NCBI GenBank assembly: GCA_963799065.1 | Contig: CAWCVJ010000001.1 | Span: 1,860,001 to 1,924,000, forward strand | DNA from: JAJPHW01 sp963799065 | GTDB taxonomy: Bacteria > Acidobacteriota > Terriglobia > Terriglobales > Acidobacteriaceae | Reading direction: 5' to 3' | Length of the DNA: 64,000 bases | Shown here: piece after piece, positions 9,385 through 18,621 of the stretch | Layout: each line of letters opens with the position of its first letter | Position numbering within the stretch: position 1 is the first letter of the stretch | The notes under the pieces: generated by a model | Seen by the model: only the letters and a program-made list of their open reading frames with translations | Told to the model about the DNA's origin: nothing | Databases searched by the model: none | Program-made: the position numbers and the translations under genes

Positions 9385-10356
9385 CTACCCTTTTTTCTTC
9401 AGTACCGCATGGATGCTCTCGCCATCTCCGGCCAGACCGATCAACCCGGTCAACACCGGTTGCAGCGAATAACGATAGAGCCTGCGGACGACTTTCTTGG
9501 GGAAGCTCGCAGGCGGACTTTTGGCCAATGAAACTCGCTTTATGCCCAAGGGCTTCAGCAGATCGTCGATGATATAACGCATGCTGTATTCAATGAACAC
9601 TTCCCTCCCTGTGGTCAGCGATAATTCTTCCAATCCTACGGAGTTGGCTAGCCTGCCCAGCGCTTTCGGCGACCAGTGATACAAGTGGCGCGGTAATTCG
9701 AGCGCGTACCAATACGTTCCGAACACCCTCTCCGCTGCGGAGTCGATGTTGGGCATGAGAGCGTAGAACACTCCACCCGGTTTCAACCATATCGAAACCT
9801 TTTCAAGCACTTCGCGGGGATGATAGAGATGCTCGAAGACATGGAAACAAGTAATGGCGTCAAAACTTCCCGGAGCATAGGGAGCGTCGAGAATGTCCCC
9901 GACGAACACCTTGGCTCCGCATCGCGCCAGGGCCCGGTTCGCCGACTCGGTGGACATCTCCACGCCATAAAGATCCCACTCGCCGCCTTCCAGTGTCGAA
10001 AGAAACGATCCGGAGCTGCATCCCAGATCGAGAATCGCTCCCCCTTGCTTGTATTGGGTCAGGGTTTCCGTGCGGTCTCGCCAGCGATCAGGCGAACTCT
10101 CTCCCGCGGCCGCGATTTTGCGATCGTAGTCCGGCCCGTAATGCCGTCCTAACTCCTCGGGCGCCGGTGGATTCTCCAGCCATACCACGGCGCAGTTGGC
10201 GCACCGCACCAGACGGTAAATTTCCATTCCCTGATGAAAGCGATCCGGCGCTTCCAGCACAGGTTCAATTCGATCGTGCCCACAAATCGGGCAGTCCAAG
10301 GGCGCCGCGCTCGTACTCGCGACCCTCGCTTTGTTCTCTTCCAATGTGACTGGCAT
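9385..10356 (-). CDS. Class I SAM methyltransferase with N-terminal zinc-ribbon-like segment
   Basis: A 323-residue protein. LDCPICGHDRIEP near 21 and VRCANCAVVWLEN near 50 give a CxxC...CxxC pair suggesting a small zinc-binding segment. AILDLGCSSGSFLSTLEGG near 108 is the SAM-binding motif, DAITCFHVFEHLYHPREVLE near 160 the methyltransferase-23 signature, and WLKPGGVFYALMPN follows. Many such enzymes methylate sugar units or end the glycan chain. The C-terminal 60 residues are basic and may be membrane-associated. It ends 40 bp before the FkbM gene and starts 9 bp after the acyltransferase gene. The target is unknown. Confidence 0.9.
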   Translation of the reverse strand: MPVTLEENKARVASTSAAPLDCPICGHDRIEPVLEAPDRFHQGMEIYRLVRCANCAVVWLENPPAPEELGRHYGPDYDRKIAAAGESSPDRWRDRTETLTQYKQGGAILDLGCSSGSFLSTLEGGEWDLYGVEMSTESANRALARCGAKVFVGDILDAPYAPGSFDAITCFHVFEHLYHPREVLEKVSIWLKPGGVFYALMPNIDSAAERVFGTYWYALELPRHLYHWSPKALGRLANSVGLEELSLTTGREVFIEYSMRYIIDDLLKPLGIKRVSLAKSPPASFPKKVVRRLYRYSLQPVLTGLIGLAGDGESIHAVLKKKG

Positions 10357-10365
10357 TTTATGTCC

Positions 10366-11028
10366 TTATCGGCCGCTTGCCGCCGCCGTCTCGTTTATCC
10401 GCACCCACTGGCCCATGCTGGAATCGTACGTCTTGACCAGCCTCGCCGGGCTACCCACAAGTACACTAAAATCCGGAAAGCTTCGCGTAACCACCGAGTT
10501 CGCCCCTACGACGCAGTTCCTTCCCAACGTCAAATCCCCTTGCGAACAAAAAATTACGCTGTTATAACCCAACCAGCTATTGCGTCCAATCTTGATCCGC
10601 CCTCCCTGATTGATCCCTTGAGCATGAATCGGCAACTCCGGGTCGGAGTATTCATGGTTGTGATCCATGATCAAGACCTGAGGGGCCAGCAAGACGTCCG
10701 CCTCCAGCTCGATACAGTTCTTGACGCTCAGAGTGCAGCGCCGCCCGATCTTGGTGCCTGAACCGATGATTAAACGGGGAGGACTCTCACCCGGCTCGGC
10801 CATGATGTTCAACCAAACGTTCGAGCCCAGGATGACGTCGTCTCCCAATGACGTATAGAGCGCACCCACACGAGACACATCACAAGACGGTGCGATCGAC
10901 AACCTTTCCCCCAGATGCGCGAACGGATAAGTCGCCCGCAACCACTCCGTATTGAGCTTGCGCAAGACGCGCGAAGGAAAACGAAGCGGATCGCTTCCCG
11001 GAGTTTGCCTTTCCTGATGGCGATTCAT
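10366..11028 (-). CDS. Hexapeptide-repeat (left-handed beta-helix) acyltransferase
   Basis: A 220-residue WbbJ/LacA-like O-acyltransferase. Imperfect hexapeptide repeats run from about 55 to 195, including VILGSNVWLNIM, KIGRRCTLSV and TLGRNCVVGANSVVTRSF, and it ends in the usual FSVLVGSPARLVKTYD. MDHNHEYSDPELPI near 125 holds the catalytic-type His. It most likely O-acetylates a sugar of the polysaccharide from acetyl-CoA. It starts 14 bp after the flippase gene and ends 9 bp before the methyltransferase gene, inside the same operon. Confidence 0.9.
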   Translation of the reverse strand: MNRHQERQTPGSDPLRFPSRVLRKLNTEWLRATYPFAHLGERLSIAPSCDVSRVGALYTSLGDDVILGSNVWLNIMAEPGESPPRLIIGSGTKIGRRCTLSVKNCIELEADVLLAPQVLIMDHNHEYSDPELPIHAQGINQGGRIKIGRNSWLGYNSVIFCSQGDLTLGRNCVVGANSVVTRSFPDFSVLVGSPARLVKTYDSSMGQWVRINETAAASGR

Positions 11029-11042
11029 TGCAGACTGGACGA

Positions 11043-12614
11043 TTAACCGGCGATGCGTCGACTCGGAGTAATGGAAGCGAACAGGGCGCGTTTTTCGTCT
11101 GCGGTCACCGCCCCGGTATGCATCAGTAGCGGCCAGGCCACGATCAAACAGGCTAGACCCGCTTCCGCCAATTTCAAACCGGCAAACAGCCGGGTCGCTT
11201 GATATCCGGGAATCGGGATGTAAGAAGCGGCGACTCCCGCCCCGAATATGATGACGGCAGCGATGCTGATACGCACAGTATCGGGCACCACCACCTTAGC
11301 CCGGAACACGTGGAACGTCTTGGCCAGGGCAAACATCATGAACGACATTCCGGCCAATTCGGAAAGCGCCAACCCCGCCAGCACTCCCTGGAAGCCCAGC
11401 TTGGGTGCGAGCGCGACGATCGCCACGATGAAGCCAATGCGCAGTACCTGGCGAACATTATCCAGAAGCGCTTTGCCGGAAACCCGATAGAGCACGAGCG
11501 AAAGCAGGGAAAACGCTCCGAAAAGGCCACGCGCGCAAACCGACCAGAACGCCATCCGGAACGCTGGATCACTCTGCCCCGTCCAGGCGAACGCCATGGT
11601 CGGCCCGAAGACCGCGATGAACCCCATGGGAAACAAACTCAATGCCAGCGTCACTTTGAACGCCTTGCCCAGCAATGACTGCATCCTCTCCGCCGAGCCA
11701 GAGGCGAAAACCATCGTGCCACCGGATAAAATGGCGGGCAGAAACGATTCCTGGATCACGACCGCGGAAGCCACGACCCGGGTGACGACCGCATAAACGC
11801 CCGCGGAATTCGCCCCGAAGCTGCGCAGTATCGCCACTGGAATCAGCGAGCTGTAGACCACTTCCAGCAGATTGACAAGTTGATAGCTTCCGGCAAAACG
11901 CACCAACTCATAGATGACGCTCTTGCTGATGTGTTGTACGCCCAGACGAATTTGCGGCACGACCTTATGCGACGCGAAGTAGCAGCAGGTCAAATATAGC
12001 AACTCCGATGTCCCCATCACCGCCGCCATCGCCGCCAGCCCGTAGCCGAAATGAAGCGCCGCCACAATGGCGATGGCTTCGAGCACGGAGAAGCCCGTGT
12101 TGAATTTCCGCACCAGGTCGATGCGGTGTCCGCCCATCACAATGGCCTCAAATGCCGCCCCAACATTCGCCATCAACATAATCACTGCGAGGAGGGAGAT
12201 CGCGCCGGCCGCCGAATGGATAAATTCTGGAGGCACTCCGCCAGCCCTGGCAATCTTTTCCGACAAGAAAGCCACGGGAATGAGTCCGGCGATGGATAGT
12301 CCCAGCAGGATGGCGCATCCTGTACTCAAAAGCTTGTTCGCGCGGTCGTAATCGCCGTCGCCCGTCGCCTCCGCTACATACTTCTGGAAAGCGGTCTTGA
12401 TGCCCACACTGCCGAATCGCATGTACGTCGCCGTCATCATGATGACGTTCCAGATGCCGTAGCCACCCAGCCCGAGGTGGTGGATCACGATGGGCACGGT
12501 CACCAGGCGCGTAGCGACCTGCACCACATTGGCGACCATGCCAAACACGGTGTTTTTTCCGATCGTCCCAGCAAGGCTTTGGGATGACGGCTGATCTTTA
12601 GCTGTTTGGGTCAA
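11043..12614 (-). CDS. Polysaccharide flippase (Wzx/MATE-like)
   Basis: A 523-residue membrane protein with about 12-14 hydrophobic helices, beginning near residue 20 with GKNTVFGMVANVVQVATRLV, the usual first helix of polysaccharide-export flippases. It should move undecaprenyl-linked repeat units across the inner membrane and pairs with the Wzy/ligase-like protein at 7129-8553. The longest frame starts with TTG at 12614; no strong ribosome site precedes it, so the true start may be slightly different. It lies 83 bp after the beta-helix protein gene, one of the larger gaps in the array, and 14 bp before the acyltransferase. Confidence 0.88.
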   Translation of the reverse strand: MTQTAKDQPSSQSLAGTIGKNTVFGMVANVVQVATRLVTVPIVIHHLGLGGYGIWNVIMMTATYMRFGSVGIKTAFQKYVAEATGDGDYDRANKLLSTGCAILLGLSIAGLIPVAFLSEKIARAGGVPPEFIHSAAGAISLLAVIMLMANVGAAFEAIVMGGHRIDLVRKFNTGFSVLEAIAIVAALHFGYGLAAMAAVMGTSELLYLTCCYFASHKVVPQIRLGVQHISKSVIYELVRFAGSYQLVNLLEVVYSSLIPVAILRSFGANSAGVYAVVTRVVASAVVIQESFLPAILSGGTMVFASGSAERMQSLLGKAFKVTLALSLFPMGFIAVFGPTMAFAWTGQSDPAFRMAFWSVCARGLFGAFSLLSLVLYRVSGKALLDNVRQVLRIGFIVAIVALAPKLGFQGVLAGLALSELAGMSFMMFALAKTFHVFRAKVVVPDTVRISIAAVIIFGAGVAASYIPIPGYQATRLFAGLKLAEAGLACLIVAWPLLMHTGAVTADEKRALFASITPSRRIAG

Positions 12615-12663
12615 GGATTAACCGCGAGACTTTCGGTCTTAGACGGAATCGCCGTTCGTTCCA

Positions 12664-12703
12664 TCGTTGGGCAATCACTACTGTCGTTGGGCAATCACTA
12701 CTG
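12664..12703. repeat. 20-bp perfect tandem duplication at the end of the beta-helix gene
   Basis: The 20-mer TCGTTGGGCAATCACTACTG occurs twice in a row. The beta-helix gene stop codon (12698-12700) lies inside the right-hand copy, so the left copy carries a spare in-register stop 20 bases downstream. It looks like a recent slippage or repair duplication with no effect on the protein. Confidence 0.95.
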
Positions 12704-14290
12704 TACGACGGCGGTCAACCCAGTCGGCGGCTGGACCGCGTTAACGGCGAACGAATATCCTCCCACGTCGGGGGGATTGTTCCAGGTCGTAGTCGCTTGG
12801 CCGGGCCAGTTTACCGTGTGGTTTCCGGAGTTATACACAACCGCGTAGGTCGTGTCGCTGGTACACGCGCTCACCCCCGCGTTGCTGCATAATGTCGCAG
12901 CGGAGGAGCCTTGTCCCGGCGTAGCGTCTTGCGGATACGGCAAGGTCGGCGAGAAGGCGTAACTCTGACTTGACGTATACCCTTGTCCGTTCGCGACCGA
13001 CTTGGTCTGCAAAATATTGTTGGTTAGGGTCGGAGTTACACCGTTCGTGTTCCAATAACTTCCTGCGTTAGAAATGAAGTGATTGTTTTGCAGCGTGACC
13101 GCTGCGACCGCCGAATTGATATTGCCCACGCAGATCGCATCGGGATTGCTGTCCGGCCCGCACTCCACCGTATTGTTAAACACAATCTCCGTCCCGCCGT
13201 GGAGACAATAGGTGTTGCCTTGCTGGCAGCCATTGTTAGCCACCGGGGCCGCCAAATCGATGACATTGCCCACATCGGTGTCATACACCACATTGTTGAA
13301 AATGTAAGACGTGTAACCCTGATCGGGAGCGCTCCAGATGGTCAGTGCGCCCGACCCCATGTGCCGAAATACGTTGTTATAGATAAGAATATTTTGGCTG
13401 GCATTGTTTTCCAGCCCGTTCAAATGCGCCGAGGGATCGAAGGAAGGCACTACATTCTGGCAAATGTTGTCATGAACCGCGCTGGCCCCGTTGATGATCA
13501 TGCACGACGTCACATACTCCATGACGTTGTTGGAGATAAAGGGAGGCGCGCCGAACACTGCCGTGCAACTATCGCGCGCCGTGTCCGCACCGCTGATTAC
13601 GCTGTCATGGAACCAGGTATTGGCATCGTTGTTTGGAATGCCCGTATCACCGAGCAAACCGCAGGTGTGCTCCGAAGTACCGCTGGCGAAAGTGTTATGC
13701 GACCAACCATGGATATACAGATGCGCAAGCTCTACATTGACCCCATGCCCGGGCGATCCCGCCGCGAGCACAAGATTGGCGCCATCTCCATAATTGGGAT
13801 TCCCCGTCCAATACAGTCCGGTCCACTCGATATTGTCTATCTGGACATAATTGCAGTAACACCGGAAAATGACGTTCGAGCCGGCATTCGTAGGATGTAC
13901 TGCGATTCCTCCGGCATTCAGCACCGGTCGCGTCCAAGCCGAACCGCTGTACCAGCTCTGATCCACTCCAATGTAAATGCATCCGGTGCCGGCGCATCCG
14001 ATCGTTGATGTGCTGCTCGATCCGCTCCAGGTAAAATCCCATCCCAACGCGGCATTCGGCCAAGTCACTCCGCCCTTCAGAATGACGCTATCCCCCGGTT
14101 TGGGACTGGCCGAAGCACACCCCCCCGCGCATCCCGTCATCCCCGGCGCGTGCTGCCACGGACTCGTCTTGGACGTCCCATTGTTGGAATCGTTTCCACT
14201 GTTGTAGTCAATGTAATAGGTCGTCGAGAATGCGCTCGTTGCAGCGAAGCCGCAGCACAACAGCGCAACAATTCGGGCTAGCCTGGACAT
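12698..14290 (-). CDS. Secreted right-handed parallel beta-helix protein
   Basis: A 530-residue protein with a Sec signal peptide (MSRLARIVALLCCGFAATSAFS, cleavage near 22). After TTYYIDYNSGNDSNNGTSKT, a start common to secreted pectate-lyase-like proteins, come repeated Asn-rich turns such as FNNVVYDTDVGNVIDL and LIYNNVFRHMGSG that fit a parallel beta-helix. Many Cys residues suggest disulfides outside the cytoplasm. Such proteins in polysaccharide loci can be lyases, epimerases or structural surface proteins; no catalytic set can be identified here. It sits alone between gaps of 192 bp upstream and 83 bp downstream, still on the operon strand. Confidence 0.85.
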   Translation of the reverse strand: MSRLARIVALLCCGFAATSAFSTTYYIDYNSGNDSNNGTSKTSPWQHAPGMTGCAGGCASASPKPGDSVILKGGVTWPNAALGWDFTWSGSSSTSTIGCAGTGCIYIGVDQSWYSGSAWTRPVLNAGGIAVHPTNAGSNVIFRCYCNYVQIDNIEWTGLYWTGNPNYGDGANLVLAAGSPGHGVNVELAHLYIHGWSHNTFASGTSEHTCGLLGDTGIPNNDANTWFHDSVISGADTARDSCTAVFGAPPFISNNVMEYVTSCMIINGASAVHDNICQNVVPSFDPSAHLNGLENNASQNILIYNNVFRHMGSGALTIWSAPDQGYTSYIFNNVVYDTDVGNVIDLAAPVANNGCQQGNTYCLHGGTEIVFNNTVECGPDSNPDAICVGNINSAVAAVTLQNNHFISNAGSYWNTNGVTPTLTNNILQTKSVANGQGYTSSQSYAFSPTLPYPQDATPGQGSSAATLCSNAGVSACTSDTTYAVVYNSGNHTVNWPGQATTTWNNPPDVGGYSFAVNAVQPPTGLTAVVQ

Positions 14291-14482
14291 GACTCGGTCT
14301 CCATCGATTACGGGATCAGTCTTTGCAGGCTAACCCGCATCTCCCGCCGCTTCCAGTCACAGGAGTTCATTGGACGAAAGCCTCGACACCATCGGCCAAT
14401 GGCCCCATACTTTCGTTCTTTCCCAAAACGGAAAATCCGGAGGGCGCTGTCCTTCCGAACCATCGGCCCCTTCGTCCCTTCC

Positions 14483-15637
14483 TCACCGAGCGAATCCAGC
14501 GAAGGCAAACAACAGCCACCCCAGCTCATACGGACGGCATTCATACTTGATCTGAAAATCTTTGTGCCTTCCGCTGAGCCCCGCCACACCCAGCAGTTCG
14601 TTGGTATAGCCGCGAAGCTTGCTTTCAAAAAAGCTGCGCCAGACGATGTTATGGGCGCGATCGCGCATATCGAAATTCAGTTCGTTGCGGCCGCCGATCC
14701 ACTCCAGACCGCGAAGAATGGGTTGGCGATAGTCTCTGCCCGTGGCCTCGCCGAGCGCGAACAACGCCATCGGCCCCATCGCATGTTGATGAACCGAATA
14801 CACCGGATACTTCCCCACGGCACGTCCGCTCATCGAATCGTAATGCCACCACCATTGTCCGAGCGGCCCCTGCAGATCGCAGATGGCTTGGCCTGTCCGC
14901 AACGCCATGGGTCGTGCCTGCGCGCCGGCTTGCGCCAGGGAGCCTCGCAACCGGCCATCGTCCGAAGCCTGCGTCAGCTTCGATAACGCAATAATCGGAT
15001 ACACTTGGTCGGCAAAACTTCCCAACCTTCCGCGCAAACGCCCCTTCAGGGCGCGATTGCGCGCCAAATGACCGAACAATCCGCGCGTGCCGCAATTGGC
15101 CTTCAGCAGATCGAAAGCGACTGCGCCCTCGGCCTCCATCTCTGTGGACAATCTGCCCCCCAGCGCGCATTGTGCGATGCCAGTCAGCAGCCACGCCATC
15201 TCCATGGTCGACCCCGCCCGCCCATCGGGATAGCGCTCCGTCAATCCGCGCAGCGAAATCTTTCGGCACAGTTCGTCAATTCGTTCCGGCGCCATTACTG
15301 CGCACATCCACAGCAGCAACCCGAAATCACCCGCCGTCTCAACCCATCCCAGATCCCGCAACAAAGCGTCCACCGTTTCCGGAATTCCGATTGGCGATGC
15401 CTTCCCCGCCAATTCCAAGCCGTGCAATCCCAGCAGGGTCATGATCGAATAGCGGTGAGAAACGCCTTCCCGACGCATGCCTTCCGGCGTCTGGGTGAAG
15501 CTGTAGCAAAAGATATGGGTCGCGGGATCGATCATCTGCACCAGGCCGCGCGCCGCCGAATCTACGAGTTCCGGTATCGCGACGGCACCGACCTGGTGGC
15601 CTTCGCGCACCAGCGTAGCCGATTGAGTGTCTGCCAT
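14483..15637 (-). CDS. Conserved helical protein of unknown function (possible alpha/alpha toroid)
   Basis: I do not recognise this 384-residue protein. It is rich in helix-forming stretches with Trp/Gly turns (WVETAGDFGLLLWMCAVMA, STMEMAWLLTGIAQCALGG, LGQWWWHYDSMSGRAVGKYP, YECRPYELGWLLFAFAGFAR) spaced like the repeats of an alpha/alpha toroid such as in terpenoid cyclases or some glycoside hydrolases, but no DxDD or catalytic acid pair is evident. The QWWWHYDSMSGR and VHQHAMGPMALFAL segments look most conserved. The ATG at 15637 overlaps the stop of the DUF354 gene by one base (TGATG); a GTG one codon upstream is the alternative. The tight coupling suggests joint work with the DUF354 protein. 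Confidence 0.75.
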   Translation of the reverse strand: MADTQSATLVREGHQVGAVAIPELVDSAARGLVQMIDPATHIFCYSFTQTPEGMRREGVSHRYSIMTLLGLHGLELAGKASPIGIPETVDALLRDLGWVETAGDFGLLLWMCAVMAPERIDELCRKISLRGLTERYPDGRAGSTMEMAWLLTGIAQCALGGRLSTEMEAEGAVAFDLLKANCGTRGLFGHLARNRALKGRLRGRLGSFADQVYPIIALSKLTQASDDGRLRGSLAQAGAQARPMALRTGQAICDLQGPLGQWWWHYDSMSGRAVGKYPVYSVHQHAMGPMALFALGEATGRDYRQPILRGLEWIGGRNELNFDMRDRAHNIVWRSFFESKLRGYTNELLGVAGLSGRHKDFQIKYECRPYELGWLLFAFAGFAR

Positions 15638-16734
15638 CACGCTTCCAGGACCCCCACAATGTTTTCGACAACGCGCTGCAGCGCAGGCCGCTGACTTTGC
15701 CCTTCGGTCGAACGAGTTCGCCGCACCAGCTTGAGTTGGCGGAGCACGTCGTCCACGCTTTGCAGCAACACCAAACGCCCTGTGTCCGAAAGATATTTAT
15801 CCACCGAACCCAGCTTGCCGCGGAAAATACTATAGACCGGAACTCCTAAAGCAGCGGCCTCGCGATTCATAGTGCCTCCGCCGCTGATGACTAGATCGGA
15901 ATACCAGATCAGATCCAGTCCATCGACCACTTGCGCGGGCACAATGAATTTTCCGCTGGCGAACATAGCGGGAAAAGCGCGGCGGATCTCCTGATCCTGC
16001 CTGCCGGTACGCGGAACTAAAACCACCTTCGCGTCGGGATGCTCGGCCAGCCTCGTCAGGACGGCGTCGAGCAACTTCTCGCTCTCCGGATTGTGATAGT
16101 GCGCCTCGGTCGCGGGAGGTCGGATGGTCACCACCAGATGATGGTCTTGCAGTCCCAGTTCCTGGAGAATCGCCGGATTGGGGCGGAACTGCGGGGTGTA
16201 CACATCCTCCTTAATTCCGGGATACCGAAGGATGTGTTCTTTGTCGATGCCCGTCGAAGTGAACGCCTGTTCCGGAATCACTTCCGGTGCCATCACCCAG
16301 GAGATGCGCGGCAGACGCACCCACTTGGCGTGTTCGTAGTCGACGATGGTGATATTGGGAATGCCCAACAGATTCGCCAGCACGAACGACGACCGCGACC
16401 CGTGCGAAACCGCAAGATCGGGTTTTTCCTTAAGGATGATCGGGGCCATTTGCAGCGTGCGAATACCCAGTCCCATAAACTTTGCGGCTTTGTTCTTCCC
16501 GTAATGACGCCCCACTTTCCTGTAGTCGAATTTTGCCATATCTGCCAGTTCGAATACCTGAAAGCAGTCCCGCGCCGTGATGGTCACGGCATAGCCGAGC
16601 TGCTCCAATTCGTGGATGATGGGCTTAAAGAACGGCACGTGCGGAGAATTTTCCAGATCGATCCAGATCTTCTTTTTTCTCCGCGTGGTCGCCGCCGCGC
16701 GTGTCAGCTCCGGTACTTGCATTGTCGATGCCAT
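15637..16734 (-). CDS. DUF354 protein, GT-B-like
   Basis: A 365-residue protein of the DUF354 family, related in fold to UDP-GlcNAc 2-epimerase and GT-B glycosyltransferases. KKKIWIDLENSPHVPFFKPI near 20 and PDLAVSHGSRSSFVLANLLG near 105 are family hallmarks; LDLIWYSDLVISGGGTMNRE near 275 is the nucleotide-binding loop, followed by AAALGVPVYSIFRG. These proteins occur in archaeal and bacterial surface-glycan loci, and glycosyltransfer or epimerisation are both possible. The next gene overlaps its stop. The upstream gap to the aminotransferase gene is 85 bp and holds a GC-rich hairpin. Confidence 0.88.
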   Translation of the reverse strand: MASTMQVPELTRAAATTRRKKKIWIDLENSPHVPFFKPIIHELEQLGYAVTITARDCFQVFELADMAKFDYRKVGRHYGKNKAAKFMGLGIRTLQMAPIILKEKPDLAVSHGSRSSFVLANLLGIPNITIVDYEHAKWVRLPRISWVMAPEVIPEQAFTSTGIDKEHILRYPGIKEDVYTPQFRPNPAILQELGLQDHHLVVTIRPPATEAHYHNPESEKLLDAVLTRLAEHPDAKVVLVPRTGRQDQEIRRAFPAMFASGKFIVPAQVVDGLDLIWYSDLVISGGGTMNREAAALGVPVYSIFRGKLGSVDKYLSDTGRLVLLQSVDDVLRQLKLVRRTRSTEGQSQRPALQRVVENIVGVLEA

Positions 16735-16778
16735 TGCTTTGACTTCTCTTCTGGGGCTCTCGTTGTAGTTGCGATCAA

Positions 16779-16796
16779 GGGGCGGGGGCTCGCCCC
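16779..16796. other. Small GC-rich hairpin between aminotransferase and DUF354 genes
   Basis: GGGGCG and CGCCCC form a perfect 6-bp stem around a 6-base loop. There is no U-run on the minus strand after it, so it is not a standard terminator. It may only be a processing or mRNA-stability hairpin within the operon. Confidence 0.4.
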
Positions 16797-16819
16797 ATTC
16801 AGTGACGATTCCGCAAGGC

Positions 16820-18034
16820 CTAGCGCGCGGTCGGAACAGGGGTGCGGCTCTGGACGAAACGTAAAACTTCTTCCGCCACGCGCGATTGCTCCTCGCCCGT
16901 GAGTTGCGGGAACATTGGCAAGGACACGATTTGTTCCGCGGCTTTCTCGCACACCGGGAAGTCGCCGGCGCGATGCTTCAAATGCGCGTATGCCTTCTGG
17001 AGGTGCAGCGGAATCGGATAATGTATTCCGCTACCGATGTTGGCGGCTTTCAAATGGGCCATCAATCCCTCGCGGTCGTCCGTACGCACCACGTAGAGAT
17101 GATAAACGGCACGCGACCATGAGGGCTCAAAGGGTGTGGTGACGCCAAAGTCCTCGGCGCCCAGCAGTTCACGGTAACCTTTGGCCAACTCGCGGCGCTG
17201 CTCGTTCCATTCGGCCAGGTGATGTAACTTGACATGCAACATCCCTGCCTGCATGGCGTCCAGCCGCCCATTGTAGCCTTCGATGTCGTGGTAATACTTC
17301 CTGGCCTGGCCATGATCGCGCAACATCTTTACTTTGTCGGCGAGGGCTTTGTCGTGGGTGGTAACTGCACCGGCTTCGCCCAGCGCTCCCAGATTTTTTC
17401 CTGGATAGAAACTGAAGGCGGCGGCTTTGCCGATCGATCCAGCCTTCAGCCAGGCGTTTTTCTTGTGGGAAAAATACTCGGCTCCGTGAGCCTGGCAGGC
17501 GTCTTCGATCACAATCAGATGATGGCGTTCGGCCAATTCTAGGATCGCATCCATATCAGCCATCTGGCCATAGAGATGAACCGGAACGATCGCGGTCACC
17601 GGGCGCCCGCTGCGGCGGCTGGTGAGCCGCCCCGAAGCATCCGCTGAGCATTGGGTTTCGAAATACTCGCGCAGCCTATTTACGTCCATGTTGTAGGTGC
17701 GCGCATCGATGTCGACAAACTCCGGCAACGCTCCCGCTTGCGAGATTGCTTCCGTGGTCGCGATGAAGGTGTGCGGCACGGTCACGACCACGTCGCCGGC
17801 TTTGATGCCGACTGCCAGGAACGCCAGCAGCAGGGCGTCGGTTCCACTGGCGACGGCCACCGAGTACGGAGTATCGCAAAAAGCCGCAAAGGCTTGCTCG
17901 AAGTCTTCAACCATCGGCCCGCCGATGAATCCCGCGGTGTGGAGGGTTTTCTTGAAGACCTCCGTCAGTTCAGCTTCGAGCTCTTTGTGCGGCGTTACGA
18001 GATCGAGAAATGGAATGGGATGAGAAGAGTTCAC
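16820..18034 (-). CDS. DegT/DnrJ/EryC1/StrS sugar aminotransferase (WbpE/WlbC-like)
   Basis: A 404-residue PLP enzyme that should transaminate a 3-keto nucleotide sugar to the 3-amino sugar. Hallmarks: VASGTDALLLAF near 61 (cofactor phosphate), VIEDACQAHGA with D178, AFSFYPGKNLGALGEAGAV with the PLP lysine at K213, and GYNGRLDAMQAGML. Together with the WbpB-like oxidoreductase (34224-35249) and the WbpD-like acetyltransferase just upstream (18054-18575) it fits the route to a 2,3-diamino-2,3-dideoxy uronic acid; the assignment to that sugar is inference. The GTG start at 18034 is supported by a strong AAGGAGAC site 6 bases upstream. Confidence 0.93.
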   Translation of the reverse strand: MNSSHPIPFLDLVTPHKELEAELTEVFKKTLHTAGFIGGPMVEDFEQAFAAFCDTPYSVAVASGTDALLLAFLAVGIKAGDVVVTVPHTFIATTEAISQAGALPEFVDIDARTYNMDVNRLREYFETQCSADASGRLTSRRSGRPVTAIVPVHLYGQMADMDAILELAERHHLIVIEDACQAHGAEYFSHKKNAWLKAGSIGKAAAFSFYPGKNLGALGEAGAVTTHDKALADKVKMLRDHGQARKYYHDIEGYNGRLDAMQAGMLHVKLHHLAEWNEQRRELAKGYRELLGAEDFGVTTPFEPSWSRAVYHLYVVRTDDREGLMAHLKAANIGSGIHYPIPLHLQKAYAHLKHRAGDFPVCEKAAEQIVSLPMFPQLTGEEQSRVAEEVLRFVQSRTPVPTAR

Positions 18035-18053
18035 TTGATAGTCTCCTTAATGA

Positions 18054-18575
18054 TTATTGTCCAAAAAGTGTTTGACGATCATGGGCTGGTGAAATGGAAT
18101 CTTCCAGGTAGCGCAATATTTTTGCCGGATTGCCCGCCACGATGGCGTTCGCGGGAACGTCTTTGGTTACCACACTTCCCGCACCTACGATGGCTCGCTC
18201 GCCAATCGTCACGTTGGCCAGAATCGTCGCTCCCGAACCGATGGAGGCCCCCGCCTTCACCACCGTGCGCTCGACTTTCCAATCCGCTTCCGTCTGCAAA
18301 CCGCCGGATGCGGTCGTCGCTCGCGGATAGCTGTCGTTGATAAACGTGACGCTGTGCCCGATAAACACGTGGTCTTCGATACAGACTCCCTCGCAAATGA
18401 AGCTGTGACTGGAAATTTTGCAGCGCTTTCCGATTGAAGCATTCTTCTGCACCTCTACGAAGGAACCGATCTTGGTTTCGTCGCCAATTTCGCAACCGTA
18501 GAGATTGATGAAGCGGGAGAGCTTCACGTTGCGCCCGAGTTTCACGTCGGGCGCGATGCTGAGATATGAGTCCAT
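18054..18575 (-). CDS. Hexapeptide N-acetyltransferase (WbpD/WlbB-like)
   Basis: A 173-residue left-handed beta-helix acyltransferase. Repeats run through the protein (LGRNVKLSRFINLYGCEIG, TKIGSFVEVQKNASIG, ATILANVTIGERAIVGAGS), and VFIGHSVTFINDSYPRA near 85 is typical of WbpD/WlbB, which acetylate the 3-amino group of UDP-GlcNAc3N uronic acid. The frame extends further upstream, but the ATG at 18575 follows an AAGGA site and begins the repeats at once. A longer start would overlap the hydrolase gene and add an unrelated arginine-rich leader. It lies 19 bp before the aminotransferase gene, its likely pathway partner. Confidence 0.9.
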   Translation of the reverse strand: MDSYLSIAPDVKLGRNVKLSRFINLYGCEIGDETKIGSFVEVQKNASIGKRCKISSHSFICEGVCIEDHVFIGHSVTFINDSYPRATTASGGLQTEADWKVERTVVKAGASIGSGATILANVTIGERAIVGAGSVVTKDVPANAIVAGNPAKILRYLEDSISPAHDRQTLFGQ

Positions 18576-18621
18576 AAGTTCCTTACAGTTTGGGTTTGAT
18601 CGAATCGCCGGACCGCAGCGC

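Noticed and set aside
13079..14008. 309-codon plus-strand open frame
   Set aside because: Antisense to the beta-helix protein gene; composition typical of a shadow frame and no recognisable domain.
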